Origin: Streptococcus pneumoniae
Lineage (GTDB): Bacteria; Bacillota; Bacilli; Lactobacillales; Streptococcaceae
NCBI RefSeq assembly: GCF_001113365.1
Contig: NZ_CKYA01000001.1
Span: 379,501-443,500 of the forward strand
Reading direction: 5' to 3'
Length of the DNA stretch: 64,000 nucleotides
Below the pieces are notes generated by a model. That model had not been told where the DNA came from, did not search any database, and was given only the letters and a program-made list of their open reading frames with translations. Positions 8,801 through 17,561 of the stretch are shown here, piece after piece. A program made the translations under genes and the position numbers. The first letter of the stretch is position 1, and each line of letters opens with the position of its first letter.

Positions 8801-11800
8801 ATTAAAGACCGAGAAATCAAAGACAATTCACAAGTAACAGCCAAAGCAGTGACAAGCGATAATGTTGAAAGTACTACGGTAACAGCTAACTCAAAAGTTG
8901 GAGATCGTGTAGCACCAACCTTTACTTTTAGCGATAAGTATACAGAAGTCGTGAATGGGGAACGTGTTGTTTATGTGACACCAACAGAAGACTTGGCGGA
9001 TGGTTCAATTACATTAGGAACTGTAGAAGATAATTCTGGTAAGTTGAGTGAAGTCGTATTATTCCATGGTGATTCTCAAAGCACTAATATGCAATATGAG
9101 TTGCAATATAATATAAAACCTAAAACTAATAATGGTGATTTTAATGCTCCGTATGATATTCAGATTACAGGTAAACTACCAAAATTAAATCCAGATACAA
9201 GGCGTGCATGGGACCCTAATCTTAACAATGGTAACATAGTGACTCGCTACGTTTCTGCAACAGATGCTGCTGGTAATCAATTGAAGAGTATCAGAAACAC
9301 TGCTGATGAGCCTACTCGTGTTGTAATTAGACTTTTAACTCAAAAAGATAAGTATACTCCTCAAATCTCAACACAGATTTTGAATAAAGATATTACTGCA
9401 AGCAATGCGACTGTGACTGCAGACGAGTTTAACAAAATCAAGGAACAGATAGACTTCTCGGCTAAAAAAGGTGACGTGAAAGTAAATCATAATAGCACTG
9501 ATTTAACTATTGAGCGTAAAGACAATGGTGCGATTAAACATAAGGCGGATACGGATACTTATTATGTTGAGGCAACTGTGACTTATCCAGATGGAACAAG
9601 GGAAGATTTTGAAATTCCATTAGACCAAGGAGATAAAGTAGCTCCGAAGGTAAAAGTAAATGGTGTCGAGTTAAAAGACAATGTGACCGAAAACCCTACT
9701 TTTGTAGTTTTCCGAGGCGCAACCTTTAATCCAACCTTTGAAGTGAACGATAACTCTGGAACAACAACTTATCTAAAAGCATCGGACCTTCCAACAGGGC
9801 GTGACTTCATTAAAGACGAAAGTATGTCTAATGGAACAAATGCGCAACTCAATAGTGATAATACAGTTCCAAATACTGCAGTTTTAGGTGAACATGAGGC
9901 AAAAGTTTTAGTCAAAGATGCTTCAAATAACCAAAAAGAATACAAATTCAAGTATATCGTTGCTGATGTTGAATTAAAAACTTCTGAAAAAACAGTAGAA
10001 TTCAACTCAACATTAGGAGATGCACATGAGTTTATTAAAGCGGTTGTTGCTTCAAATTCGGATGGAGATGATAAATACTATCCAAGATCAATGACATTCA
10101 AATGGTCTAAGGACAACTCGGATGTAGCAAATGATACTCAACTTACGACTCCTGGAACTGTAACCTATAAAGCAGTTGCTGATTTCTATAATCAAGGTGG
10201 GAAATATACTAAAGATATTGCTGGAATAGGCAATGGAGTTACTATCTACGCACCAGATAAGATAGAAAGACCAGTTACATTTAAAGTTAAACCAACAGCG
10301 CCAACAGTAAGACCACAAGATAATGGAACTGTGCTTATTACACATGACAACCAACCGAATGTAAATCGTATTAGTGTAACATACACAACTCAAGGAGATA
10401 ATCCAAGGGAAGTGACATACACAGCGACGAAGAATGGTGATTCTTGGTCATTTGGTTCGGGTGCCCCTCTGACAGTAAATCCAACAACAGGAGAGATTAA
10501 ACTTAAAGACGGTTATGTAAAAGAAGGTTCAACGGTAAAAGTTAAAGCTCTTACTACACCAACAACAGGAAATGTAGAAAGTACTGAAACTACTGAAACT
10601 GTAAGAAATAGAGACCACCAGTTCCCTACAGTAACATTCCAAAACGTAGAAACAGATGCTGATGGGAATCGCGTAGTGTATATCACACCAACAGAAGAAG
10701 CTAATTTACCAATAGCAACGTTTAATGACAATTCAGGGAAATTAGTAGCAGCTAATTTTGTTGGATATGATGGAAGTCCTACTAATTTAAGCAGTGTAAA
10801 TCTTGAATTTTCTAATAGATTTGCTAAAGATAGCGCTGAAACACAACATGATGCACCAATTACATTAAATGTTACAGGTAAGTTATCGAAAACAAATCCT
10901 GCTGATAGAAATAACTTGTGGACAGATGGAGGAACGATTGGAACTATTTATGCTGATGCAGAAGATGTAGCAGGAAATAGGTTGCATGAGTCTCCAGGAG
11001 CTAAAGACAATACTAAAAACAGTCCAACACGTGTGATACTTAAAGCAAGAACACAAGCAACTAAATACATACCTACTATCACTACTCAGCCGTTGGAGAA
11101 ATATATTACTAACACGACGACAGTGACTGGGGATGAATTTAACGCTATGAAGGAAAACTTGACCTTCACTGCGACAAAAGGTAATGTAAATGTAACTAAT
11201 AAAACATCAGACTTAACAGTTGCTATGAAAGACAGTGGTTTAATTAAGTCTAAAGAGGATGGTAGTCATTATGTCGGAGCAACTGTGACTTATCCAGATG
11301 GAACAAGGGAAGACTTTGAAATCCCGGTTAAGAGTATAAAACCAGCTGTACCAACTGTAACTCCTGAAACTAACGGAGATGTTACAGCAACTCCAGTAGA
11401 CGAACCAAATGTCGATAAACTAGAAGTAACTTATACTCCAGCAGATGTAAATCAATTGCAAGATAATGGAGATGTGACGAAAACTCCTCAAGCAGAGACA
11501 AAAGTTGTTGCTACTAAGGATGCTAATAATCAATGGAGCATTACAGAAGGTGCGAAAGATGGTATTAGCATAGATCCGAACACTGGTAAAATTACATTGA
11601 AGGACCAAGTCGTTAAGGGTCAATCAAATGTTGCAGCTAAGGTTGTTGCTCAAAATGTTTCAAGTGACAGCGCTAGTCAAACAGCTGCTAATGGAGATAC
11701 TACGCTACCAGTTATCGGTGCTTCTTCGAAACTTGTCGAAGCTGGAAAAGAAGTCAATATTCCTCTTGAGCTATCAGATGCTGGAGTAGGTATTGATGAA

Positions 11801-14800
11801 AGTAATATCAAAGTTACAAACTTACCAGAAGGTTTGAGTTACGATGCAGCAAGCAACTCTATTAAAGGAACGTTGAAAGATGTTTCTAAGAGCGATATAA
11901 AAGTAGCTGTCTTAGATAAGAATGGTAATAAAGCTGAGAAAACTATTTCTCTAGTCGCTGTGAAGCCAAAAACAGTTTATGCAATCAGTGGCGGAACTAT
12001 TGAAAATGTTGATGATGCAGCTAACTTCGTAGAAGTACCTCAAGGTGTTACGTTAACTTCTGCAACGTGGAAAGATGATTCTAAACCAACAACAGAAGTT
12101 CTAGGAAGAACAACTAAAACTGTAGTGGCAAATCTAACTGGTTATGATAGCCTTGAATTAACCACCTCAGTAATTGTGTATCCAGGGGTTACTCTTCGTA
12201 AAGTGAATAACCAAGAAGTGACAACATATCATGAGGTTGTTGGTCAACCATTGACATCAGCAGTATGGGGTACTGGAGGTAGAACGCAACCAGCTAAGCC
12301 TGATTTCTATGTAGCCTTTGAAGGTGATAAACCAGCAGGGACGACTATTGAATTTGAAGGCGGAATGCCTACAAGTACAACAGCAGGAACAATCACTAAA
12401 AAAATCATTGTGACTTATCCTAATGGGGCTGGGAAATTTGAAAGAGAACTTACTTTCAGAACTTATGGTTACGAGGCCAACTATCCAACAGGAAAAGACT
12501 ATTTTGAAACAGAAGTAGGAAAACCATTTACAAATGCTGGTGCTGGCTCTTATGTCAAACCAAGTAGTAATTTAACTACGCCATCAAGAACGTACATAGG
12601 ATGGGGGGATGGTTTTGGTTCTTCTCCAGTACAACGCGCGCAAACAACTATAGGAGTACGAGAAGAACAGGTCAATGTTCACTATGGAACTAAGGTTGAA
12701 AGTGAGCGTGGTGACGAAACACATCGTTATACAGATCAAAACATCAAAGTAACGTTAGCGGTTAAACCAAAAGCACCAACACTTCAAGGTCAAGCAGGAA
12801 CTAAACCAGCTGTTACGGTATCAAACTTACCAGAAACTTCTCAGTTAGCGACAGGATCAACTGTAAAAGTCCAACTTAAAGACGCTCAAGGCACTGTTGT
12901 CGCAGAAAAAGAAATTACAGCTGGAACAACAACAGTAACATTCGCGGCAGCTGACTACAAGAAAGACTTAGCATTAGGAGAGCAACTAAACGCTAACGTC
13001 CTTGTCGCTGGAACATACAAGAAAACAGTAAAAACAGACAATAGAACTGAACAAGTAGACACACCTTATGCATTATCTTCAGCTAATAGTAATCAGGAAA
13101 CTGTTAAAACGTATGCTGATTTCTACAGAGATCAAGTCACTTATCCAACGAATGCTGAAAAAGTGACTTATGGTAATAGTGATATTGCTAATGGTAACTT
13201 TACAGATGCAGCCAAAGAGCGCTTTGCAGCTAAAATTAAAGAAGCGAATGCAAATAATAGTAACTTACCTGCAAATGTAACTTATACTAAGGGAACTACG
13301 GATGATAAGGCGAAAGTAGCTACGATTAACTTCCCAGAAGATGGTTCTACTATTGACATTTCTCATACGCAAGTAGCCAAACCAGAAGTTCCGACATTTA
13401 CTAAGACGGCAGGAACTGTAGAAGATCCGAAATTAAGTGATGTGGATCGTACGATTTCTGGTACAGCGCTTCAAAGTGCAACGAAGGTTGTATTGACCTT
13501 ACAAACTGGTAGAACTGTTGACATTGACGCTAATAACGGAAAAGACCCAGCTAATCTTCAACCAGGCGAAGGTGCACTGAAAAATGGTGTCTGGACCTAT
13601 AAACTTCCAGATAATACCTACTTACGTCAGACAGACCAATCTGCTGAAATAGGTTCTTCTACATTACCGGTGAAAGTGAAACAGATTGTCTTTGATGCAG
13701 AAAGTGATAATGAGGAAATCCGTGTAGCCAAAGAGAGTAATTTCGCAGGGAAAACCATTACAGCAGCTAAGGGAAGTCAAACTCTGACTGACTTGAAAGC
13801 AGATGCTCGAAAAGGTATTAGCTACACTGAAAAGAATGTCGAAAAAGACTTCCCAGGTGACTTTACAGCTACATGGAAAGAACAACCTGACGTTGAAACA
13901 GTTGGAACAAGAAAATATAAGATTCGATTAGCAGAGGTTGGTTCAAGTAGGGTCGACGAACGCGAAGTAACGATTACAGTGACAAATCCAGCACCAGCAG
14001 CGTTAACCTATGAGAATAAGCAAAATGGTGAAACTGTTGTAACTATCCCAGAAGATGCAGACGAAGTAGTATTTACAGTTCCTACATCTGATACAAATGT
14101 AAATACGATAACTGTAAGTAAAGCGAATGGCTGGACGGCGAATGGTATTGAAAAACGTGGAAATACTTGGGTATTCCCAGCGAACTCAGTACAAGGAAAT
14201 CGCCAAGTAACAGCAGTTGCGACAGCAGGAAGTGGCGATACCAAGAGTGCAGAAACACCAACGTCAGTTCCGGTGCCTGAACATGAAGTTGAAACGACTA
14301 CGATTAGTAAGGTAGTTGGCGGAAGTAACCCTACAAATGAAGAATTGTTGAATGCTGTAACTGTTGATCATAAAGTGTCAGCAACCTTAAAAGATGGTAC
14401 GACTTATCCAACTGCTCTTGGAACTCATACTATCGAAGTTGTAGTGACTTATGCAGATAATACTACAGAAATTGTCGAAGTTCCATATGAAGTGAAATCT
14501 GCTGATAAGAGCCAACTACAAACAAGTAAGGACGCTCTTGAAACATCAATCGGAGATGTACCAGCAACAGCAGGTAAGACAGATGCAAGTAAGAAAGCTT
14601 ACGAAGACGCTAAGTCAGAAGCAGAAACAGCGCTAGCGAAAGCAAAAGAAGTGCTCGCAGATACGAGTGCGACAGAAGCGCAAGTGAAAGATGCAAAAGA
14701 TAAAGCAGACGCAGCTAAGCAAAAACTTGATAAAGCCAAAGAAGGCTTGGTAGATAAACCAACTTCTGTACCAAGTAATGATGGTAACACTAACAATGAT

Positions 14801-15679
14801 GGCAACACTAACAATAGTGCTAACACCAACAACGGTGATAATACCGACAATAGCAGTAACAGCAATACTAGTGGCGACACTAATAATAGTGCTAACACGA
14901 ACAATGGCGGTACTACCACCCCTGCTGACAGCAATAGCGACAGTGTGACGCCAGATAACAGTGGCAACACTCCAGCTCCTGGTGTGACGACAGACGATAG
15001 TAGTAATAGCAATCCTGCTACTCCATCGTCTACTGTTGGACAGGCTCAAGCAAGTACTCCAGCTCAGGAAACTCCAGTTTCTACAAACACTCCAAACACT
15101 TCAGGTAATACAGTAACTCCTAGCGAGACTCGTCCTGTTGACAAGTCTGAACTTGCTCGATTGGTTGAAGAGCTGGAAACTCGTTTGAAAGACTTGGATG
15201 GTATTGATCAATCTGTCATCGACGCTGCGAAGGTCATTCTCGGAGAGGGTCAAGCAGCCCTTAGAAATGCTGATTTGACAGAGGCAGGCTTGAGAGAGAT
15301 TACTGCTAAGGTCAAAGAAGCCCTCGAATCCTTGAAAGGCAAGCAAGCGACTAAGGATGAAGAAGAAACGAAAGAAACAAGCAAAGAACAAGCTCATCTT
15401 CCGTACGGTACGATGATTGGCAGCCTGCTCGCCCTTCTTGGTCTCCTTCTCTTCCTCATCGCGCGTCGTAAGAAAGAGTCAGAACTCAAGAAATTGACCA
15501 AGGAATTAACTAAGGTTCTGCAAGAAAACGACCTTACAAATGTAGATGCGAAAGTCCTCGACCAAGCACGAGAAGCTCTCGCTCAAGCAGTTGCCTTCCT
15601 AGCCAATGAGAAAGAGTCTGACCACACAGAAGATGAGTTGATTGAGAAACTCAAAGCTATTCTTGCTCAGTTAAGATAA
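2885..15679 (+). CDS. Giant YSIRK-signal surface protein with Ig-like/Rib-like repeats and an atypical LPYGT anchor (4264 aa)
   Basis: A cell-surface protein, probably an adhesin. The start is ATG 2885, 7 nt after AGGAG; a longer GTG frame from 2819 lacks a ribosome site. Residues 1-41 form a YSIRK signal peptide (YSIRKYHFGAASVAV). Two helical FIVAR-like modules lie at about 147-210 and 296-366, a non-repetitive possible binding region at about 416-893, then some 2900 residues of beta-sandwich repeats introduced by KPTAPTV-type linkers, with Rib-like YPDGTREDFEIP motifs near 2235 and 2804. Next come another FIVAR module (about 3875-3956), an Asn/Thr/Ser-rich wall linker (about 3963-4050), a helical module (about 4086-4154), LPYGT at 4172-4176, a membrane helix, RRKK, and an unusually long 67-residue tail. 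LPYGT is not a standard LPXTG, so sortase anchoring is uncertain. Confidence 0.85.
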   Translation: MDFGKYNKEKVFRYSIRKYHFGAASVAVAALMFFANGAVAAHEPITPATASDVVTAGSDGNVDGDPGVSDEGDSNKVLTDQPAELTAADEVQTQEAPAEGTNQGQAGAESNSAQSETNPANQGPSQAGEVKEQLTVADTTAAKSTQGNLQALLANLTLDSMKALHDEVEAGLAAANAVLSDPKATQAQVDEQTRAMEALISRVNQALTPALENPTILEKAGLASTDLTSTGLATPDGAVTEKPTGGKNRRRGGLTDPTSDEHQVAPSAGGNTSASGANSQTTPQELPTYTNTEGKNGVYDLKDELEFITDQLRANNASEDKIQAAKAAADKFNEAFSKGDTISQSDFDAALADLKKSRELIEGVLSEKEANGAVVSSPLEPRALNGGSSDYEAIPTEDESARADNVTIQPRTNATGWSGFRSMPSGAQTRTRRAPGQDRAIATRSGIESADYDTKTGYLFESGQNGSPYPKYSYVFYSKGGVGNTYYEGGKISEAYQGFHINVRPTKTGLYWQITVNENHKTLGVNKVYFTLPQGQVLKSGSVSVQTFNKNGGTLLERPTVASGEDELKNALSNAFRNLPQDSPFRGAELKDVEKGTKDKTNARISNIGTTQAQRFKVGTLEDIAREQTYGAGYLNRGFYNRRDIEPSNLQKYSDAKFSTIQNDVRDVYTFSLNSGDDHSYKITFETSGSNDLGKLTYAGGLKRVENATRQLINQWYARTPEERDDTDKFKFKISGNGYFKVNQNTAYVNFIQNNYIGTQVRDEGGNKAFNYPQYIDNPLNPETKGVLTYSGDGSANGAFNIDFTSYGEYSDENDQPIEKQKGKQEANQRNQSFRVIDEDTKKVYDLTTDAGKKQMTMDIISKPGVHNFRYVRRFPTDNSSDTGTLSFVTKPKTPTLEVLTNKAEIATSVTASGGTEGYNMVLYRKLDNGNLEKVKMLENGVEKDAIVKANAKGQATFTGVELAQGKYVVKTVIDQDWIDYDGSKQPIIESDSSTEMTATVGQKFATKPVITQDVTDLSLAVKIGQDNATKAVVRYTDTNNTEQNVTFVKATDGNWSKETATANSGISIQSSSNGTAVVTLPNGTAKPASTVYAKQKVENKAYSEEASKEVSQLRIGLANAFGTDIKEGIKFKTLIPDFRTTGNTLKFLAKGNTKIKAIEVTGGENLGISWVKNGLGTTTAYIAANNPSGFSRDKGGVHSLTVKVTPDTGKPETFETSVIIPPKAGTFETTNEQLKEKASEKPTIKVKDLNTNLGFGNITSPELEWKAYLVKGGRDADPDYQNYYFKSATDYTVLASSSITADGKATFDAASYRQTNVGTDPLKVVTALVHKGTDTVFDGVVSPLSTSTVQATSQKQPFATKPVLATTPNGDVTVKIGQNGATSAVVTYEVENGRQPVILQKQNGTWTKFEGLGQTPATVVNAADGTAMVTVPFGTARSGTQLSAQQRSNDTDPSEAATITVPTDTTVPEVKIGTGDNAQTLPQSRNDSDAREAVYEVVQGQAFRPELKAWDNFEKLTKFRIDNLRPGITATNANDAFNTTTKYSQQAPFSPTFTGNIPENTTPGVYTSTITVSDGTTGDKNYYFKYKVLPTAPTVTPTTQTGNQVLSNDRTLKGTATAGAKIKVTVAGQTVAENIQVGSDGHWTVNLREGLNSNHTNQTQLVAKDPVAVTQTVNGVESPSTSVTVAVGSTTIEPSETGGTSLYAGAKEVVVKTPHDAGMFYLRYTDKETGTQKDLGFKRTTIDGPWTSVDSSQAVVKGTPTKDGFTETVTITMKKPIKEGTASTKTNISEGNYGTPADWQAISVTNDAPTLAGPQGNTTTIEKGGQLDLNTLVTAHDKEDDQNATLGNGVTKEIVSVNGVSATKTVDVNRPGSYVVKYKATDSQGTSSSELDVTVKVKPTAPTVTAGDNGDVTVRPAMQDNVNTVSFTYTNANTTSPTNKTVTANKTNNSWSLTGAPSDGVTIDAATGVVTIKDREIKDNSQVTAKAVTSDNVESTTVTANSKVGDRVAPTFTFSDKYTEVVNGERVVYVTPTEDLADGSITLGTVEDNSGKLSEVVLFHGDSQSTNMQYELQYNIKPKTNNGDFNAPYDIQITGKLPKLNPDTRRAWDPNLNNGNIVTRYVSATDAAGNQLKSIRNTADEPTRVVIRLLTQKDKYTPQISTQILNKDITASNATVTADEFNKIKEQIDFSAKKGDVKVNHNSTDLTIERKDNGAIKHKADTDTYYVEATVTYPDGTREDFEIPLDQGDKVAPKVKVNGVELKDNVTENPTFVVFRGATFNPTFEVNDNSGTTTYLKASDLPTGRDFIKDESMSNGTNAQLNSDNTVPNTAVLGEHEAKVLVKDASNNQKEYKFKYIVADVELKTSEKTVEFNSTLGDAHEFIKAVVASNSDGDDKYYPRSMTFKWSKDNSDVANDTQLTTPGTVTYKAVADFYNQGGKYTKDIAGIGNGVTIYAPDKIERPVTFKVKPTAPTVRPQDNGTVLITHDNQPNVNRISVTYTTQGDNPREVTYTATKNGDSWSFGSGAPLTVNPTTGEIKLKDGYVKEGSTVKVKALTTPTTGNVESTETTETVRNRDHQFPTVTFQNVETDADGNRVVYITPTEEANLPIATFNDNSGKLVAANFVGYDGSPTNLSSVNLEFSNRFAKDSAETQHDAPITLNVTGKLSKTNPADRNNLWTDGGTIGTIYADAEDVAGNRLHESPGAKDNTKNSPTRVILKARTQATKYIPTITTQPLEKYITNTTTVTGDEFNAMKENLTFTATKGNVNVTNKTSDLTVAMKDSGLIKSKEDGSHYVGATVTYPDGTREDFEIPVKSIKPAVPTVTPETNGDVTATPVDEPNVDKLEVTYTPADVNQLQDNGDVTKTPQAETKVVATKDANNQWSITEGAKDGISIDPNTGKITLKDQVVKGQSNVAAKVVAQNVSSDSASQTAANGDTTLPVIGASSKLVEAGKEVNIPLELSDAGVGIDESNIKVTNLPEGLSYDAASNSIKGTLKDVSKSDIKVAVLDKNGNKAEKTISLVAVKPKTVYAISGGTIENVDDAANFVEVPQGVTLTSATWKDDSKPTTEVLGRTTKTVVANLTGYDSLELTTSVIVYPGVTLRKVNNQEVTTYHEVVGQPLTSAVWGTGGRTQPAKPDFYVAFEGDKPAGTTIEFEGGMPTSTTAGTITKKIIVTYPNGAGKFERELTFRTYGYEANYPTGKDYFETEVGKPFTNAGAGSYVKPSSNLTTPSRTYIGWGDGFGSSPVQRAQTTIGVREEQVNVHYGTKVESERGDETHRYTDQNIKVTLAVKPKAPTLQGQAGTKPAVTVSNLPETSQLATGSTVKVQLKDAQGTVVAEKEITAGTTTVTFAAADYKKDLALGEQLNANVLVAGTYKKTVKTDNRTEQVDTPYALSSANSNQETVKTYADFYRDQVTYPTNAEKVTYGNSDIANGNFTDAAKERFAAKIKEANANNSNLPANVTYTKGTTDDKAKVATINFPEDGSTIDISHTQVAKPEVPTFTKTAGTVEDPKLSDVDRTISGTALQSATKVVLTLQTGRTVDIDANNGKDPANLQPGEGALKNGVWTYKLPDNTYLRQTDQSAEIGSSTLPVKVKQIVFDAESDNEEIRVAKESNFAGKTITAAKGSQTLTDLKADARKGISYTEKNVEKDFPGDFTATWKEQPDVETVGTRKYKIRLAEVGSSRVDEREVTITVTNPAPAALTYENKQNGETVVTIPEDADEVVFTVPTSDTNVNTITVSKANGWTANGIEKRGNTWVFPANSVQGNRQVTAVATAGSGDTKSAETPTSVPVPEHEVETTTISKVVGGSNPTNEELLNAVTVDHKVSATLKDGTTYPTALGTHTIEVVVTYADNTTEIVEVPYEVKSADKSQLQTSKDALETSIGDVPATAGKTDASKKAYEDAKSEAETALAKAKEVLADTSATEAQVKDAKDKADAAKQKLDKAKEGLVDKPTSVPSNDGNTNNDGNTNNSANTNNGDNTDNSSNSNTSGDTNNSANTNNGGTTTPADSNSDSVTPDNSGNTPAPGVTTDDSSNSNPATPSSTVGQAQASTPAQETPVSTNTPNTSGNTVTPSETRPVDKSELARLVEELETRLKDLDGIDQSVIDAAKVILGEGQAALRNADLTEAGLREITAKVKEALESLKGKQATKDEEETKETSKEQAHLPYGTMIGSLLALLGLLLFLIARRKKESELKKLTKELTKVLQENDLTNVDAKVLDQAREALAQAVAFLANEKESDHTEDELIEKLKAILAQLR

Positions 15680-15858
15680 GCGACATTTTGAAATGGAGCA
15701 AACTTACCATAGAAGCTAATACATGGCTGGATAGCGTTATCTTTTAGTACAAGTAGAAGTCTTTGATGGTAGAGTAAGATAAAGAAGAAACACGAAACAA
15801 GTGAGGTAGTTCATGAAACGGAACTGAAACTTACTAGTGTGGATTCTTGAAGGAAGTA

Positions 15859-15903
15859 ATGGATAGAAAGAAGTTGAGAAGCGTCTTTCTATCCATCTTT
15901 CTT
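15859..15903 (+). terminator. Terminator after the giant surface gene
   Basis: ATGGATAGAAAGA (15859-15871) pairs with TCTTTCTATCCAT (15883-15895), followed by a T-rich CTTTCTTT. It lies 180 bp after the stop codon. The intervening DNA has no recognisable gene. Confidence 0.7.
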
Positions 15904-15913
15904 TAGGTGTATA

Positions 15914-15927
15914 TGTAAGCGCTTTAA
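15914..15927 (+). promoter_or_regulatory. Possible cre (CcpA) site upstream of the SIR2-like gene
   Basis: TGTAAGCGCTTTAA fits the catabolite-response consensus TGWAANCGNTNWCA at 13 of 14 positions. It lies 20 nt before the SIR2-like start codon. A match of this quality can occur by chance. Confidence 0.3.
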
Positions 15928-15946
15928 AAATAGAAAGAGTAATGGA

Positions 15947-16861
15947 ATGGGGAAACATGAAAGTAGAAAAAACAAACCTATTTTATTAGTAGGGAATGGA
16001 ATCAATAGATTATTTGCAAACGAGCCAGAAGATGATGATTCCTTTAATATAGAAAAGTTTAGAGGCGAAAAAGAAGCTGAGAAATGCTCACTACATGCTG
16101 AGATAAGCGAGTCTTTGCGTTTTCCAATGAGGATTTCAGTACTCTATAAGGGGAAAGAAGAAACTGTCGCAGAAGAACTAACTGATTTTTTGAAGGATAA
16201 GATGACGATTTCAAAAAGAAAGAAAGAGTTTCTTGAGGATTTATTAAACTTAGAAGTAGAGAATATTTTGACGACGAATTACAGCTTTGAATTTGAAAAA
16301 ACAATTTGTACTAATCCATCTATTGGAAAAATCTTAAATCTATATGGATATGGGAAGGAGGGGGAAATCAATAAAAAGGAGAGGGAGCTAGGAATCTATC
16401 AATATATAAAATTAGGTGATCGAAAAAAACTATGGCATATACATGGAATAGCAACCAGAAAAAATTCTATTATACTAGGACAATATCATTATGGTTATTT
16501 GCTTTCGCAAGTGATAGGATATACGTCTGAATTATTAAGAAGATGGAATTCTAAAAATGATTTTTATCATCATTCATGGATTGATTATTTTGTAAGCAAT
16601 GATGTGCATATCCTTGGTTTTGCTTTTGATTTAGCTGAAATCGATTTGTGGTGGCTACTCGCATATAAGAAGAAACATTTTGAATTTACAAAGGTGTATT
16701 TTTACTCTAAAGTTGGAGATTTAGATAATAATGTGAGAATACTCTTGTGTACATATGGCGTTATTATAAAAGAAATAAGTACGGCTGACTATCATGATTT
16801 TTATAATCAAGTTATTACTGAAATAAGAAATGGGATAAAAATGGATAGAGATTTTACATAA
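15947..16861 (+). CDS. SIR2-like domain protein, putative NAD-consuming defence effector (304 aa)
   Basis: The protein is essentially one SIR2-like domain. Visible motifs are GNGIN at residues 16-20 (nucleotide-binding loop), ILTTNY at about 107-112, and WHIHG at 163-167, where the His is in the position of the catalytic base, followed by ILGQYHYG. Proteins of this family in Thoeris, DSR and related systems degrade NAD when phage is sensed. There is no obvious sensor domain, signal peptide or membrane segment, so its trigger or partner is unknown. The gene is AT-rich and stands between a surface-protein gene and an AbiE-type pair, which suggests a small defence island. ATG 15947 is preceded by a weak GAAAGAG. 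Domain assignment is fairly sure; the defence role is inference. Confidence 0.65.
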   Translation: MGKHESRKNKPILLVGNGINRLFANEPEDDDSFNIEKFRGEKEAEKCSLHAEISESLRFPMRISVLYKGKEETVAEELTDFLKDKMTISKRKKEFLEDLLNLEVENILTTNYSFEFEKTICTNPSIGKILNLYGYGKEGEINKKERELGIYQYIKLGDRKKLWHIHGIATRKNSIILGQYHYGYLLSQVIGYTSELLRRWNSKNDFYHHSWIDYFVSNDVHILGFAFDLAEIDLWWLLAYKKKHFEFTKVYFYSKVGDLDNNVRILLCTYGVIIKEISTADYHDFYNQVITEIRNGIKMDRDFT

Positions 16862-16905
16862 GAAATTGTAAGAGGTCTGTTCCCTCTTGATAAAATGACT
16901 CTCAT

Positions 16906-16946
16906 TTGACTTTTTGCACCAAAAATAGTATAATATTCGGTGCAAA
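16906..16946 (+). promoter_or_regulatory. Promoter and AbiEi-type operator of the abiE operon
   Basis: TTGACT (16906-16911), a 17-nt spacer and TATAAT (16929-16934) form a near-consensus promoter. Arms TTTGCACC (16913-16920) and GGTGCAAA (16939-16946) make a perfect 8-bp inverted repeat that brackets the -10. AbiEi antitoxins are known to repress their own operon by binding inverted repeats at the promoter, so this is the likely operator. AAAGGAGG follows directly as the ribosome site. Confidence 0.75.
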
Positions 16947-16959
16947 GGAGGCGTGATAG

Positions 16960-17559
16960 ATGAACTATAAGCAGGAAATAGTAAACAGGATAGAAAATTT
17001 TGAATCGAATCAAGTTTTTATAGCAAATGATTTCTTTGATATTGCAGGATATGAAACTGTTCGTAGTACATTAAATCGTCTTGTAAAAGACAAAAAGGTT
17101 ACTCGCATTTTGAAAGGTATTTATTATAAACCAAAATATATAGAACTGATTGGAGAGTATGCAATGGTGTCTGTGGATGAAGTTGCTGATGCTATTGCTA
17201 GAAAATATAATTGGACCATTGCTCCATCGGGAAACACAGCCCTTAATTTACTTGGTTTATCTACGCAGGTACCAGCAAAATGGACCTATATATCAGATGG
17301 AAGATATGCTAGTTTTAATGTTGGTAAGGCAAGAATAGAATTTAAGCATAGAAATAATGGAGATATTTCAAATATGTCAACCTTAACTGCAATGGTGATA
17401 CAATCTGTCAAGGCAATGGGGAAAGAGAACATTACTTCTCAGCAGATTGACTACTTACGGAAAAAATTATCTGAAGAAGAAAAGTCAACATTACTAGCTG
17501 AAGGTAAAACTACAAGTGTCTGGGTATATAGTATTATCAAGAAAATATCAGAGGTATAG
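16960..17559 (+). CDS. abiEi: AbiEi-like type IV antitoxin / transcriptional autorepressor (199 aa)
   Basis: The N-terminal part (residues about 1-55) is a winged-helix DNA-binding domain of the AbiEi/DUF6088 kind, with the segment VRSTLNRLVKDKKVTRILKG followed by IYYKP. The C-terminal part contains APSGNTALNLLGL and a beta-rich stretch typical of the family. AbiEi antitoxins neutralise the nucleotidyltransferase AbiEii without a stable complex and repress the operon. The gene has a strong ribosome site (AAAGGAGG, 9 nt spacing) and the toxin gene starts 2 nt after its stop, so the pair is translationally coupled. Base composition is lower in GC than the flanking housekeeping genes, fitting acquisition. 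Confidence 0.8.
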   Translation: MNYKQEIVNRIENFESNQVFIANDFFDIAGYETVRSTLNRLVKDKKVTRILKGIYYKPKYIELIGEYAMVSVDEVADAIARKYNWTIAPSGNTALNLLGLSTQVPAKWTYISDGRYASFNVGKARIEFKHRNNGDISNMSTLTAMVIQSVKAMGKENITSQQIDYLRKKLSEEEKSTLLAEGKTTSVWVYSIIKKISEV

Positions 17560-17561
17560 GG

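Noticed and set aside
3116..15397. Many 60-140 codon frames within the giant surface gene
   Set aside because: They lie in other frames of a clearly coding, repeat-rich gene. None has a convincing ribosome site or family motif.
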